From: Desulfobacterales bacterium
GTDB lineage: Bacteria; Desulfobacterota; Desulfobacteria; Desulfobacterales; JAHDSC01
Length of the DNA stretch: 47,382 nt
Direction: 5' to 3'
Assembly (NCBI GenBank): GCA_016931455.1
Contig: JAFGES010000115.1
Span: forward strand, 1 to 47,382
Part shown: piece by piece, positions 6,220 through 16,404 of the stretch
Layout of the letters: each line of letters begins with the position of its first letter
How positions within the stretch are numbered: position 1 is the first letter of the stretch
The notes under the pieces: model-generated
Databases searched by the model: none
Seen by the model: only the letters and a program-made list of their open reading frames with translations
Told to the model about the DNA's origin: nothing
Made by a program: the position numbers and the translations under genes

Positions 6220-8616
6220 TCAGGTCTTTACCAACTTGCCGGTGCTGCAAAAAACCATGATATAAGCACCAGTCGCAAAACCGGCCAGAGTGGATATTCC
6301 AAAACAAAGAGCCAGTTGCGCAGATATTATGGAAGTTAGGACCGACGCACATCCATTAATCGCCCAGGCATATGACCTTTCTACCGGATTTTTTAAAAAA
6401 TAGCGCATGCCGAGTGGGAAGGGCACTCCCAATAAAAATCCAATCGGAAACAAAATACCTATGGCGATGAAATAACGCAAAATTACTGTAAAGCCGAGAA
6501 TACTATAGATCAATATATCGATACGATAGAAAACGAAAATCAGTGTCACAATCAAAGCAATCAGAGCGTACCGCAGACCGCGTCGTCCGATGAAGTGCGA
6601 GAAATATCCGCCGGCTGCGGAGAAAATCAGAAGGCTCGCCAATACGATTGTAAAACTAATTACCGGATCGCCGAAAAGAAGCGTATAGAACTTGATGAAG
6701 AAAATTTCGACAAACATAAAACCGACTCCAACGGCAAAAAAATACAAAATATGAGAAGCAGGGATCTTTTCGCTGCCTTTTGCAAAAGCAAAAAGCGGCA
6801 GTAAAATCAAAATGGTGCTGATGAGAATCGCTTCGACAAAAACAACGGCAATGACGATTTCACCGGACATAACTAGAGAGTAAAGTCTACTTCCGGTACT
6901 TTTATAGATGTCTTTGATGCGGCTCCATTTCAAAAATCGAGACGGAAAAGGACGGCCATCGGTTTGCGGATTTACATCAAGAAGATAATTATTGAAAAAA
7001 GTCTTTGAGTTACCGGTTTGGTAGGCATTAAGCAGGCGGCTGATCTCCTGATAGTGATAGGGCTGATCAAAAACATTGAATCGGTTTACCTGGTCCGGAG
7101 TTGCATCGGGATAGTAGACCCAATCAAAGTTGTTGCTGCGGGCAAAGTTTTTGATGACGCTATCGTCTTGAAAGGGATGAAAGGACACGATCAGTGTATA
7201 AATATCCCAGTTACGGATAATCCTGATATGATTTTCCGGTTTTTTGAGGCCGATGGATATCAAACTTTCGTAAGCCGTCGCCCAGAGGCGTAAAGCATCG
7301 GAAGGCGGCAGGAGCAGTTTGCGTGAAATCATCAGAATGCCGTCTTCGGTAAGGTGACTGATATATTCCTTGAAGGCATCGATGGTCAATAGATATTCTT
7401 GATTAAGGGCAGCCGCGCCCGGTATTGAACTTCCCCAGTTGTCGATATGAATGACCTGGAATCTTTTCGCTGACTGGGCCAGAAACACACGGGGATTTTG
7501 ATTGATCACCGGCCATTTGTAATGTTTTTGAGTGATTTTAGCGACTTGAAGATTGGATTCGACGATGGTAATTTTTTGCGCATTGGCGGACAGGGCACAG
7601 GCGATACCGGTTCCGCCGCCATGCTGGATTATGAGAACATGTTCGGGCTGCGGGGTTAAAAGGTATCCGGCATAGGGGAGGGTGAAACGTGAAAATGTCG
7701 GATCAGCGGAATCAGAAAAATTATAGAGGACAAAGGGTGCGTCACCATCTTTAAAAATTGCCGATTGAACTGGAATATTTCCTGGAAATTTCATACTCAA
7801 ACCCGGTGCAAAACGGATATAATCGCTTTTGACCTTGTCGATTCGTCCCCAAAGGCTATTATGGGTCTCTGTAATTTCAGTATTCGGGAACTGAAGTATT
7901 TGGCTCAGTGCTTTATAGGGTGAAGATTTGATTTCAACTCGAAAATCACTTGAAAAAATAAAGACCGTTGATATCCAAACTATGACAAAACTGATGAGCC
8001 AAGGACAAATTCTTTTCAGTAAAATTATTTTCGGATTCGGAGAAAATTTTCGGTTCAATTTTCGCTTGCCGCAAGGCAATATCAGTAAAGGGATGAGAGC
8101 TGATAGGATAATCAGTTTGCCTTCACCGAGAAACGGCAGCAATGGAACGGGAATAACCGCGCCCAAAGCCGATCCTCCCATGCCGGCAAGATAAATTAGA
8201 GCGGTTCGATCCGGCCAAAAAGCATAAGCCAGCGCGATAATCAATCCACTGAAAAAGAAGGGCAGGGATAATGTGATATAAGCGGCCAGAAGATAAAGCG
8301 TTTGAATCGGTTCTAAGGGCAGTCTGAAATAATCCAGTGGGATTTGATTCAGTATTAAAAAAGAGGAGATAGCAGTCAGTGTATAGCAGATTGCAAAAAT
8401 TTTTACCGGACCTGTGCCGGCAAGCTGCTTGGACCAATGTTTTTTGCGTGTTTCCAGCAGGCTAAGGAAAGTACCGCTTGCCGCAAAACCGAAAAGGGCG
8501 ATGCTGATTACCATAAAAGATAAATGGTTCCATTGGCAGATGGAAAAAACACGCGTTAGAAGCACTTCAAAGGTCAATGCGGAAAGTGATATCAAAAAAA
8601 CCGCTAGAAATATCAT
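6220..8616 (-). CDS. Membrane protein with internal spermidine synthase-like (Rossmann methyltransferase-fold) domain
   Basis: The protein of 798 residues has about six to eight membrane segments in the first 230 residues, a soluble middle part (about 230-560), and another membrane block at the C-terminus. The soluble part has the class I methyltransferase/aminopropyltransferase signs: QHGGGTG (nucleoside-binding loop), an acidic residue in TIVES, and HIDNWGSS at the place of the catalytic Asp in spermidine synthase. The canonical GGGDGG loop is altered (GGGTG). Such SpeE-membrane fusions are common in Desulfobacterota and Planctomycetes, but their reaction is not known. The gene overlaps the upstream exported isoaspartyl methyltransferase by 4 nt and ends the long operon. 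Confidence 0.8.
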   Translation of the reverse strand: MIFLAVFLISLSALTFEVLLTRVFSICQWNHLSFMVISIALFGFAASGTFLSLLETRKKHWSKQLAGTGPVKIFAICYTLTAISSFLILNQIPLDYFRLPLEPIQTLYLLAAYITLSLPFFFSGLIIALAYAFWPDRTALIYLAGMGGSALGAVIPVPLLPFLGEGKLIILSALIPLLILPCGKRKLNRKFSPNPKIILLKRICPWLISFVIVWISTVFIFSSDFRVEIKSSPYKALSQILQFPNTEITETHNSLWGRIDKVKSDYIRFAPGLSMKFPGNIPVQSAIFKDGDAPFVLYNFSDSADPTFSRFTLPYAGYLLTPQPEHVLIIQHGGGTGIACALSANAQKITIVESNLQVAKITQKHYKWPVINQNPRVFLAQSAKRFQVIHIDNWGSSIPGAAALNQEYLLTIDAFKEYISHLTEDGILMISRKLLLPPSDALRLWATAYESLISIGLKKPENHIRIIRNWDIYTLIVSFHPFQDDSVIKNFARSNNFDWVYYPDATPDQVNRFNVFDQPYHYQEISRLLNAYQTGNSKTFFNNYLLDVNPQTDGRPFPSRFLKWSRIKDIYKSTGSRLYSLVMSGEIVIAVVFVEAILISTILILLPLFAFAKGSEKIPASHILYFFAVGVGFMFVEIFFIKFYTLLFGDPVISFTIVLASLLIFSAAGGYFSHFIGRRGLRYALIALIVTLIFVFYRIDILIYSILGFTVILRYFIAIGILFPIGFLLGVPFPLGMRYFLKNPVERSYAWAINGCASVLTSIISAQLALCFGISTLAGFATGAYIMVFCSTGKLVKT

Positions 8617-9362
8617 CGATCATATCCATTTGAGGGCTTACCTTTTTCAAGCCCGTAGCCGGTCATAGGAACAAATAAAACCCCGGTGATCTGTTTGACG
8701 ATGTAGTCGTTACCGCGTTTGGTGACACGAACAAGATTCTGAAAGCTAAAAGGGTTTCCAAGTGGTAGAATGAGTTTTCCACCGTCTTTGAGCTGTTTTA
8801 AAAGCGGCGGAGGAATATGATCGATTGCCGCCGTGATCATGATGCAATCAAACGGCGCTGCTTCCGGCCAGCCGAAATAACCGTCCCCCCGGCGAGTCTC
8901 AACATTTTTTATTTCTAGTTTTTTAAGTGTATTGTGGGCTTTTTCATAAAGCTTTGGCTTAATTTCGATACTGTATACATTTTTGCAGATTTTCGCCAAA
9001 ATTGCGGCCTGATAACCTGAGCCGGTACCGATTTCAAGGACGCGCTCATCACCCGCCAACTCCAGGCTTTCAGTCATTAGGGCCACGATATAAGGTTGGG
9101 AGATTGTCTGCCCCTCACCAATCGGCAGAGGATGGTCGGCATAGGCTTGGGAAGATAGTTCAGGGGGGGCAAAAAGATGTCGAGGAACAGCGGTCATAGC
9201 CGCCAAAACATTTGAATCGCTTATGCCCCGACCCCTAATTTGTTTGGAAACCATGGTTTCCCGAGCTTTTTTGTAGCCGGAGGACTCATGCTGAATTTCT
9301 CCGCACAATACCGGTGAGATAAAAACAAAAAGCCAGAGAATCAGGAGTAATCTTTTCATCAT
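8613..9362 (-). CDS. pcm: Protein-L-isoaspartate O-methyltransferase with signal peptide
   Basis: The enzyme methylates abnormal isoaspartyl residues using S-adenosylmethionine, a protein-repair reaction. The core motifs are present: the GEGQTISQP segment (about residue 79), the SAM loop [11 protein letters not shown] (about 106-116), and [13 protein letters not shown]. At 249 residues it is longer than the usual 205-215 because of an N-terminal KR-plus-hydrophobic stretch ending near VLCGE, which looks like a signal peptide or lipoprotein signal. That would place it outside the cytoplasm, where SAM is normally absent. It lies 26 nt after the permease gene and overlaps the next gene by 4 nt. 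Confidence 0.9.
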   Translation of the reverse strand: MMKRLLLILWLFVFISPVLCGEIQHESSGYKKARETMVSKQIRGRGISDSNVLAAMTAVPRHLFAPPELSSQAYADHPLPIGEGQTISQPYIVALMTESLELAGDERVLEIGTGSGYQAAILAKICKNVYSIEIKPKLYEKAHNTLKKLEIKNVETRRGDGYFGWPEAAPFDCIMITAAIDHIPPPLLKQLKDGGKLILPLGNPFSFQNLVRVTKRGNDYIVKQITGVLFVPMTGYGLEKGKPSNGYDR

Positions 9363-9388
9363 CCGTCTCCCTTCTCTTTGATTGCCGA

Positions 9389-10369
9389 TTACTCCGGCTG
9401 GTACGGTTTGCCTAGAGCCGTCGGAATCCTTCCTGAAAACATTGCCAAAATGGATTTTATCCGGTCTTTATCTTCCGCCCAGTTTAAAACCGACTCTTTC
9501 TGGGATATATAGATAAGCAGCAAGGTGAAAATCATCAAAGGAAAAGGTGCAACTTGGAAGACCTGAGCCGGTACGGTGGGTAGCCAACTTTGAAAGTATA
9601 TACCCATTACCTGCAAAAACGAAAAAAAATAAGCCCCGGTAGCAGCCTTGATAGGATGCCAGCCACCGAAAATGACCAACGCCAGTGCAATCCAGCCGGT
9701 ACCTTCGGCGCCCTGGGGACGACCCCATCCGGGTTTGGTACAAAGGGAAAAAGTCGCCCCCCCAAGTCCGATCATCAGACCGCCGCAAACTGCATAAATT
9801 ATCTGTAACTTTTGAGGATTAATTCCTCTGGCATAAGCGGCGCGGGGATTTTCACCCACCGAACGTAGGTTAAGACCCAACGGTGTTCGATATATGTACC
9901 ACCAGCAGACAAATATAAGAATCAGGCTGAAATATACCGGTAAATTATGAGTAAAAAATATTTTACCGAAAAATGGAATATTTTTCAAAAAAGAAATCGG
10001 CATCGGATGAATCTGCAAACCTTGAAGCCGTGAATATGGATTACCGATAAAATATGCAAGATCACGTGCCGTAAGAGTCAGAACAAAACCGACAGCTACT
10101 TGCGATTGGCCGAGATAGACGCTAAATACCGCAACTATAGCGGCCACAATGGCGCCGACAGCGGCGGCAGCCAAAAAACCCAGGACGAGGCTATGAGTTT
10201 CAAAAGAAACTGCAAAAGCCGTCATGGCGCTGATTAAAATGGAACCATCCAATGAGAGATTGATTATCCCGGCTTTTTCGGTGATTGTTTCTCCCAGCGC
10301 TGCGAGCACAATGGGTGCCGCACCGGCGATAACGCTTGCAAATAAAATAGTAAAATCGATTTCATTCAT
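9389..10369 (-). CDS. BMP-type (nucleoside) ABC transporter permease, second subunit
   Basis: This is a polytopic membrane protein of about 326 residues in the branched-chain/nucleoside ABC permease family (YufQ/NupQ-like). The family signatures are visible: [17 protein letters not shown] near residue 35 and a C-terminal [22 protein letters not shown] segment that couples to the ATPase. I chose ATG 10369, which overlaps the stop of the first permease by 8 nt, with GAGGT 11 nt upstream; the frame reaches 10459, but that would overlap the upstream gene by almost 100 nt. It forms an importer with the genes at 10362, 11414 and 12890. Confidence 0.92.
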   Translation of the reverse strand: MNEIDFTILFASVIAGAAPIVLAALGETITEKAGIINLSLDGSILISAMTAFAVSFETHSLVLGFLAAAAVGAIVAAIVAVFSVYLGQSQVAVGFVLTLTARDLAYFIGNPYSRLQGLQIHPMPISFLKNIPFFGKIFFTHNLPVYFSLILIFVCWWYIYRTPLGLNLRSVGENPRAAYARGINPQKLQIIYAVCGGLMIGLGGATFSLCTKPGWGRPQGAEGTGWIALALVIFGGWHPIKAATGAYFFSFLQVMGIYFQSWLPTVPAQVFQVAPFPLMIFTLLLIYISQKESVLNWAEDKDRIKSILAMFSGRIPTALGKPYQPE

Positions 10370-11417
10370 AGAAAGCGCCGACCTCATTAGAACGTATTCG
10401 CATGCGCCAGGCCTGCATTCCCAGGGCTGCCAAAACAGAAGCGCCCTGAATGACACCACTTAAGGATGAATCCAATTGAAGCATCATGGGCAGCTGAACG
10501 CTGCCGATATTCAAACAAGCGAAAAAAAAAGCCACTGCCGGCGAAATCCAAACATTAAAGTTTCCCAGCATCACGACCAACAAGGCGAGGTATCCGTAAT
10601 TGCTCGATATCGCGGGCAGCAAACGATGATAGACATCGGTTACTTGCAAACAGCCGGCAACACCGGAAAATCCTCCCGCAAAAATCATTGCCAGAAGCAT
10701 ATAGGGCTGAGGTTTAACACCAAATAGATAGGCTGCTTTTGGGTTGTTGCCGACGGCTTTTAAGCAAAGGCCTATTCGGGTGTAGCGCAGCATCAACGCT
10801 GTTAAAATAATCGCTGCAAAAGCCGAAAAAATTCCAATCGGGGAAATCCGCAGCAAGAAAGTCGACGGCAACCATAATGCCTTTGGAAAAAGCTCCGTGC
10901 CGCTCATAGAGGCAATACCAGGGCGTTTCCAGGGACCAAATATCAGCCAGAGTATAATTGCCTGGGCGACGAAGTTAAGCCCCAGCCCGGCAAATATTTC
11001 ATTCACGCCACCGGCGGTCTTTAAGTAACCGGCAATCAGTGCCCATATCGCACCTCCGGCAATACCGGCAAGAATGGATAAGAAGAGATAAAGCTCCGAA
11101 AAGTGACTCTCGACTCCGAAGCGGAGCACGGCCGTGGCAAAAATTGCTCCCATCATTACCTGACCCTCAACACCAATGTTCCAAAGACCGATACGAAAAG
11201 TATATAATAATCCGCAGGCACACAGCGTGAGTGGAATCCAGGTTTTGATAACATGACCAAATTTGGCCCAGGAACCCAGCGATCCTTTGAAAATATGATA
11301 ATAAACCGCTAAGACCGGCGCACCGGTAACCAGAAGAATGATCGTGGTAAATAGAAATACAACCGCCAACGTCAGAATCAGTTCTTTTGAATATCGCAAC
11401 AAAAGTTTCGGTTTCAT
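10362..11417 (-). CDS. BMP-type (nucleoside) ABC transporter permease, first subunit
   Basis: The 351-residue membrane protein belongs to the same permease family (YufP/NupP-like), with eight or more hydrophobic segments. Diagnostic parts are FRIGLWNIGVEGQVMMGA near residue 74, the AGGVNEIFAGLGLNF loop, and the GLCLKAVGNNPKAA motif, which is the cytoplasmic contact for the ATPase. Its start overlaps the ATPase stop by 4 nt and its end overlaps the second permease, so the subunits are translated together. Related systems carry purine nucleosides; the exact ligand cannot be read from the permease. Confidence 0.93.
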   Translation of the reverse strand: MKPKLLLRYSKELILTLAVVFLFTTIILLVTGAPVLAVYYHIFKGSLGSWAKFGHVIKTWIPLTLCACGLLYTFRIGLWNIGVEGQVMMGAIFATAVLRFGVESHFSELYLFLSILAGIAGGAIWALIAGYLKTAGGVNEIFAGLGLNFVAQAIILWLIFGPWKRPGIASMSGTELFPKALWLPSTFLLRISPIGIFSAFAAIILTALMLRYTRIGLCLKAVGNNPKAAYLFGVKPQPYMLLAMIFAGGFSGVAGCLQVTDVYHRLLPAISSNYGYLALLVVMLGNFNVWISPAVAFFFACLNIGSVQLPMMLQLDSSLSGVIQGASVLAALGMQAWRMRIRSNEVGAFYE

Positions 11418-12874
11418 CTTTTACCTGCGATCGCAAGGCCCAGCTCATAGCTTGAGGTCTCACAGGTACGGGTATCTTTGATCATTTTACCATTAAAAAA
11501 TACCAAAACACGATCCGCCGCCATAATAATCTCGTCCAGATCCGACGAAGAAAAAACAATCGTCGTGTTGTCCGAACAATACTTATGCAGATGCTGCCAA
11601 ACCCAACTTGAAGACTCCATATCCAAACCTCGGGTCGGATTTTCGAGCAATAGCAGGAGGGGATTGCGGGGTAAAAATGAAAGTAAAAGTCGCTGTTGAT
11701 TTCCGCCTGAAAGAGACTCGGCAAGAGAATCCGGTCTTCCGATAATACGGAATTCAGTCATCTTTTTTTTTGCGTCTGAAGTTGCATCAGACCATTTAGT
11801 GACAAACTTTTTATGATCACTTTGAAGAGCAAAATGTTCGGTTACACTACAGCCGGAAATCAGACCTTCTTCAAGTCGAGAGGAGGGCTGGAAAAACACT
11901 CCGGAATGTTTAAAACAATGATAATCCTTAGCGTTCATGCGTTTATCTTTCAGCATAACCGATCCTCCGGCAGGCCTCAACAAACCCGCCGCAATCCTAA
12001 GAAAAACATCCTGTCCGCTGCCCTCAAGCCCGGCAAGGCCGACAACTTCCCCCTGCCGAATCCTGATATTGCAGTCCGAAAGACCGCTGCGGCCGCCCGG
12101 AGCGGAAACATTGTCCAGCTCAAGAATTGTTCGGCCGGATTCTTGAAGGCAGCGGTTGAAGGGTATCGGCGTTTGGCCGAACATCATTTCCAATAAAATA
12201 TCCGTGTCAAAGGGGGCCTTCATTTCACCGGTTACTTTTCCGCGTCGAAGTACGGTCAACTGATTACAGACGGCTTCGACATCTTTTAACTTATGCGATA
12301 CCAGTATGATACTTTTACCTTCCGACGTCATCTTTTTCAGTGCACTGAAAAGATAATCTTTTTGTACGTTGGTAATGCCCGTAGTCGGTTCATCCAGAAT
12401 CAGTACCTGAATTCCCAATGATAAAAGTCTTAAGATTTCCAGTTGTTGTCTTTCGCCGATGGTCAAGCGGTTAACTTGAACATTCGGCCGTAGAGCAAAA
12501 TCAAAATCAGCTGCAAGCGAATCAAATTTTTTGCGATAATATTTCTTTTGATTAGCCAGCCCTACTGCCTGCCCGATCATGAAATTTTCCAGCACGGATA
12601 AAAATGGAAAATCAAGGGGATCCTGATATAACATACCAATTCCCAATTGTGAGGCTTCGGTCGGTGTTCGGTAGTCTACAGGGACTTGATCCATGCAAAG
12701 ATAACCGCTTGTTTTCCGGGTGTAACCAGCCAGGATTTTCATCAAAGTGGTTTTACCGGCACCATTTTCACCGAGAATACCGTGGATCCTTCCCGGTTCA
12801 ATGGTAAGGGTAATACCGTCATTGGCTCTGACAGGGCCATAGTGTTTATGAATATCGTGGACCTCAACTCGCAT
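11414..12874 (-). CDS. Double-domain ABC transporter ATPase of a BMP/nucleoside importer
   Basis: The 486-residue protein has two fused nucleotide-binding domains, as in RbsA, MglA and YufO. Domain 1 has a full Walker A (GENGAGKTT, about residue 35), signature TIGERQQ, and Walker B LILDEPTTG. Domain 2 has a degenerate Walker A (GLEGSGQD, no Lys), signature LSGGNQQ and LLLENPTRGLD with Asn at the usual Asp position. Such asymmetry is normal in this family, so domain 1 is probably the hydrolytic one. The gene is 15 nt after the binding-protein gene and overlaps the first permease by 4 nt. Confidence 0.94.
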   Translation of the reverse strand: MRVEVHDIHKHYGPVRANDGITLTIEPGRIHGILGENGAGKTTLMKILAGYTRKTSGYLCMDQVPVDYRTPTEASQLGIGMLYQDPLDFPFLSVLENFMIGQAVGLANQKKYYRKKFDSLAADFDFALRPNVQVNRLTIGERQQLEILRLLSLGIQVLILDEPTTGITNVQKDYLFSALKKMTSEGKSIILVSHKLKDVEAVCNQLTVLRRGKVTGEMKAPFDTDILLEMMFGQTPIPFNRCLQESGRTILELDNVSAPGGRSGLSDCNIRIRQGEVVGLAGLEGSGQDVFLRIAAGLLRPAGGSVMLKDKRMNAKDYHCFKHSGVFFQPSSRLEEGLISGCSVTEHFALQSDHKKFVTKWSDATSDAKKKMTEFRIIGRPDSLAESLSGGNQQRLLLSFLPRNPLLLLLENPTRGLDMESSSWVWQHLHKYCSDNTTIVFSSSDLDEIIMAADRVLVFFNGKMIKDTRTCETSSYELGLAIAGKR

Positions 12875-12889
12875 TTTACATGAAAATTC

Positions 12890-14089
12890 CTATTTCGCGC
12901 TGCTTGCTCCCTGCATCCCCTCTAAAAGTTGCCGCATATACCAAATCTGCTGATCAGAGGCGATTTCTCCATCTTTCAGAAAAATGCTGCCGTCTTGATA
13001 AAAAAGAGGTCCTTTCAGCAGATTGGTTTTACCGGCGCCCAATTCTTTGATAAACGCATTCAGTGATTGTTTTGCCGAAGCGGGCAGAGCAGCGCCGGTT
13101 ACAAAACCGATCGTACTGGTATCGGGCCGGTTGATATCCTGCCAGTCAGGGCCCCGCCAGACCCATTCGGATTTCCAATCGCCGGATATCACCGCTTGAA
13201 TGCAATCAACATACCCCGGTCCCCAATTAAAATAAGGCACTCCCAGACAGACTTCCGACGCTCCTTCACAGGCGCCGATATAATCGTAAGGAACGACCCA
13301 GGCATCCTTTCCCTCCAATCGTTTTTGTTGCGCCACGCCGATTGCTTCGGTTGTATCGATGCCGGATATCACCACATCGTATCCGTTGTTGTAAAAATTG
13401 TGAGCCACCTGTGTTGGATCCGTCGTAACACCGGGTATGTTAAACCAAAAACCGATCCATGTGACTTGAAATTTCAAATCAGCAGGGTCTTTGTGCAATA
13501 CATTCTCCCATGCATGTCTTGCACCCAGATACGCCGATGAAGCAAGCCGGCGTGTCTCTTCGTTTATTAAAGGCCCCAAGTAACCGATTTTACCGGTTTT
13601 CGTTGTCAAAGCGGCGACAAAACCGGCCATCATTTTGCCGTATTCCATTCGTCCAAACAGGTTCATCAGATTTTGCGGCGCCTTGCCGGTTAATACATCA
13701 TCGCCGGATACATGTACAAAATAGATTTTCGGATGCATTGATGCAGCTTCACGGATGCCGTCCTTCATGTCATCTGAATTTGCAATAACTAAACGGGCAC
13801 CTTTTTCCATCAAATCATCAACCAACTGGGGAATCGTAATTCCTGGTCGATCAGCCGGGTTGACTTTGTCTATATAAATCATTTTTGCGCCGGCAATTTT
13901 TCTCTCGACATATTGTCCCCCCTCATAATGTGCTTGGCTGTAGCCATGATCATTATACGGTCCTACCAATAATAATCCAAAAATAAACGGTTTCTCTGCA
14001 GCAGTTGCAGTGATTGGATGGGTTGGTAGAGCCCATATCAAAATCCAAAACCAAAAAATCGACAAAATCCGTAAAAATATTTTATTCAT
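12890..14089 (-). CDS. BMP/PnrA-family periplasmic substrate-binding protein
   Basis: The 399-residue protein begins with a hydrophobic signal sequence ending near TATAAEK; there is no lipobox cysteine, so it is predicted as soluble periplasmic rather than a lipoprotein. The mature part matches the BMP family (GPYNDHGYSQAHYEGG near residue 43, then LMEKGARLVIANSDD and the WVVPYDY segment). BMP proteins bind nucleosides such as inosine, guanosine and adenosine. It overlaps the histidine kinase gene by 8 nt and precedes the ATPase and permeases, so sensor and transporter are co-expressed. Confidence 0.92.
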   Translation of the reverse strand: MNKIFLRILSIFWFWILIWALPTHPITATAAEKPFIFGLLLVGPYNDHGYSQAHYEGGQYVERKIAGAKMIYIDKVNPADRPGITIPQLVDDLMEKGARLVIANSDDMKDGIREAASMHPKIYFVHVSGDDVLTGKAPQNLMNLFGRMEYGKMMAGFVAALTTKTGKIGYLGPLINEETRRLASSAYLGARHAWENVLHKDPADLKFQVTWIGFWFNIPGVTTDPTQVAHNFYNNGYDVVISGIDTTEAIGVAQQKRLEGKDAWVVPYDYIGACEGASEVCLGVPYFNWGPGYVDCIQAVISGDWKSEWVWRGPDWQDINRPDTSTIGFVTGAALPASAKQSLNAFIKELGAGKTNLLKGPLFYQDGSIFLKDGEIASDQQIWYMRQLLEGMQGASSAK

Positions 14090-16364
14090 TTGAAAAATCC
14101 TCCTTTTCCAAAATTTCGCTGATCTTTTTCGACAATTGCTCCATATTAAACGGTTTCTGGATAAACCCTTTACAGCCGCGCTTCATTATTTCAGACGCCT
14201 TACCTTCGATACTATAACCGCTGGAAAGCAAAACTTTCACATTTGGATCAATTTCTTTCAATTTATCATAAGTCTCAGCAGCGCCGATATCGGGCATCAC
14301 GATATCGAGAATGACCATATCAATCTTAGCATTGTTTTCTTTATAAACTTCGATGGCCTCTTTGCCGCTACACACCTCAATCACGGAATAACCGAATCGT
14401 CTGAGCATCTGTGCACTAACATCAAGAATCATAGCCTCATCGTCGACCAACAAAATGGTTCCTTTTCCTTCAATAATCTGTTCAGCATTTTCGACGGTTT
14501 CCTCAAATCCATTATACGATGCAGGCAAATAGATGCTGAAAATCGTCCCTTTCCCCAATTTGGAATCAACATCAATGTATCCGCCATGCCCTTTGATAAT
14601 ACCGTAAACCGAGGCAAGTCCTAGCCCTGTTCCTTTGCCCATCTCTTTGGTTGTAAAAAAGGGGTCGAAAATGCGTTCCTGAGTTCTTTTATCCATCCCG
14701 GCTCCGTTATCCGCAACGGTTAACAGAACATAACGACCGGGCTTCGTTACATATATTTTATCGTGCATATCTTTGTGGGTTATATTCATCGTCCTTAGAA
14801 TCATTTTGCCGCCTTCCTTCATAGCGTCTAAGGCATTGACATATAAATTCAAAAGAACTTGTTCAATCTGACCCGGGTCCGCTTTTACGGCCATTAAGTC
14901 TTTCGCAAGATATCGGTAAATTGTAATCTCCTTCTTTGTTCGACCAATCGTTTCGGAAGTTTCTTCCACAATTTGATTCAGATTGATCGGCTTGACCTCA
15001 TATCTACCCTTACGGGCATATCCAAGCAGTTGGGATGTCAGTTTAGCGCCGCTGCAAACACTTTTTTCAATTCTTCTCAATTTTTCATAATGGGGGTGGT
15101 TGGAGTCCAGATCATAGAGCATCAGAGAAATATTACCCTCGATAGCCATAAGTAAGTTATTGAAATCATGCGCAATTCCACCGGCCAATGTACCCACGGC
15201 TTCCATTTTCAGGGCCTGACGCAACCGCATTTCAAGGTTCTTTTGTTCAGTAACATCAATGAGATATCCTTTGATCTCCACTAGCTGATCCATTTCATCA
15301 AAGACGCCGACTGCATTCTCGATGACATGGACTTGGGCCCCCTTTGAGTTAATGAGTGTTGTTTCATGTTGTTCGAGTTTCTTTTGATTTCCCAGACGCG
15401 ATAGAAAAATTTTTCTTGAATCCGGATCACGATAGATGGAATTCAGATTGGTGTGCATGACTTCTTCAATGGAAGTAAACCCGAGAATACGGGCAAAAGC
15501 CGGGTTGCAGGTAATCAGACGTCCATTCGGGTCGGATATATAAGCGCCGGAGAGATCTTCCTCAAAGTACTGCCGGTAACGCTCCTCACTTTTGCGCAAC
15601 GCCTCTTCCACCCGCTTACGTTCCAGGATTTCTTCCTGCAGTTCTTGATTCATCAGTTGAAATGAATTTTCTCTGCTCTGAATTTCAGCCGCCATTTGAC
15701 AGAACCGGTTTGCTATTCCTAATAGTTCTCGATAACGAATTTTCTCAAACCCATGCGCAAAATCACCTCTGGCAATTTGATCCATGCTTTGTAGAAAAAT
15801 ATTGAAGGGTTTGCGCATGAAAATGCGGAGCAAAATGCCGGTGGCGATAAAGATTACGGTCAACGATCCGGCCAAAAAGAGAAGGATTGAATTTCGCAGC
15901 CAAATAAGCTTCTGCATATATCGTTTTAAAGATAAATACAAATCGACTCGACCAATGAGTTGATCTTCATAAACGATGTTTTCAGAACGTTTAATATTAT
16001 TCTTACTGATTATAGGAACATTCGGATTGAAAAGGGTTTTACCTTTGGAATCGCTGATGTAAATTTTTTCTACGATATCGTTTTGTAAAAACCCGAAACC
16101 GATTTTTCGAATCTGTTCATCATCGAAATCCCAAACCGGTACAGCCAAAACCTCACTGAGTTTAGCGGCATAATCTTCAGCTTTCAATTCAATATCACGC
16201 AGCATCGCACGCGACTGCGTTTGGTAGATATATGCTAAAAGCGTAACCTCAACCAGCATTACAATAAACAAAAGGCTTATTGTCAGGTTTCTGGAGATGG
16301 ATTGGCTTCTAAGCTTGAATGAAGGCAGCCAAAAATTTTCTTTTTTCTTTTTCACGACAGGCAT
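14082..16364 (-). CDS. Membrane hybrid histidine kinase (sensor, HAMP, PAS, HisKA, HATPase, REC)
   Basis: The layout of the 760 residues is: a membrane segment at 28-47, an extracytoplasmic part of about 105 residues, a second membrane segment at 158-180, HAMP-like linker to about 232, coiled coil, PAS at about 255-375, HisKA with His399 (GGIAHDFNN), HATPase with N box (NLYVNALDAM), DNGAG and GTGLGL, and a C-terminal receiver with DD641-642, Asp687 and a KP pair near 743. It has no DNA-binding output, so it must signal through its receiver or to another protein. It sits between the tandem binding protein gene (40 nt upstream) and the nucleoside importer (8-nt overlap), which suggests ligand-dependent control of that importer. 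Confidence 0.93.
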   Translation of the reverse strand: MPVVKKKKENFWLPSFKLRSQSISRNLTISLLFIVMLVEVTLLAYIYQTQSRAMLRDIELKAEDYAAKLSEVLAVPVWDFDDEQIRKIGFGFLQNDIVEKIYISDSKGKTLFNPNVPIISKNNIKRSENIVYEDQLIGRVDLYLSLKRYMQKLIWLRNSILLFLAGSLTVIFIATGILLRIFMRKPFNIFLQSMDQIARGDFAHGFEKIRYRELLGIANRFCQMAAEIQSRENSFQLMNQELQEEILERKRVEEALRKSEERYRQYFEEDLSGAYISDPNGRLITCNPAFARILGFTSIEEVMHTNLNSIYRDPDSRKIFLSRLGNQKKLEQHETTLINSKGAQVHVIENAVGVFDEMDQLVEIKGYLIDVTEQKNLEMRLRQALKMEAVGTLAGGIAHDFNNLLMAIEGNISLMLYDLDSNHPHYEKLRRIEKSVCSGAKLTSQLLGYARKGRYEVKPINLNQIVEETSETIGRTKKEITIYRYLAKDLMAVKADPGQIEQVLLNLYVNALDAMKEGGKMILRTMNITHKDMHDKIYVTKPGRYVLLTVADNGAGMDKRTQERIFDPFFTTKEMGKGTGLGLASVYGIIKGHGGYIDVDSKLGKGTIFSIYLPASYNGFEETVENAEQIIEGKGTILLVDDEAMILDVSAQMLRRFGYSVIEVCSGKEAIEVYKENNAKIDMVILDIVMPDIGAAETYDKLKEIDPNVKVLLSSGYSIEGKASEIMKRGCKGFIQKPFNMEQLSKKISEILEKEDFSNE

Positions 16365-16404
16365 TATCTGTTAAATCCTTGACTAACATTTCTTAAAAAT
16401 ATTT

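Noticed and set aside
10370-10459. N-terminal extension of the second permease to 10459
   Set aside because: It would overlap the first permease by almost 100 nt and adds a non-family sequence; ATG 10369 fits the operon.
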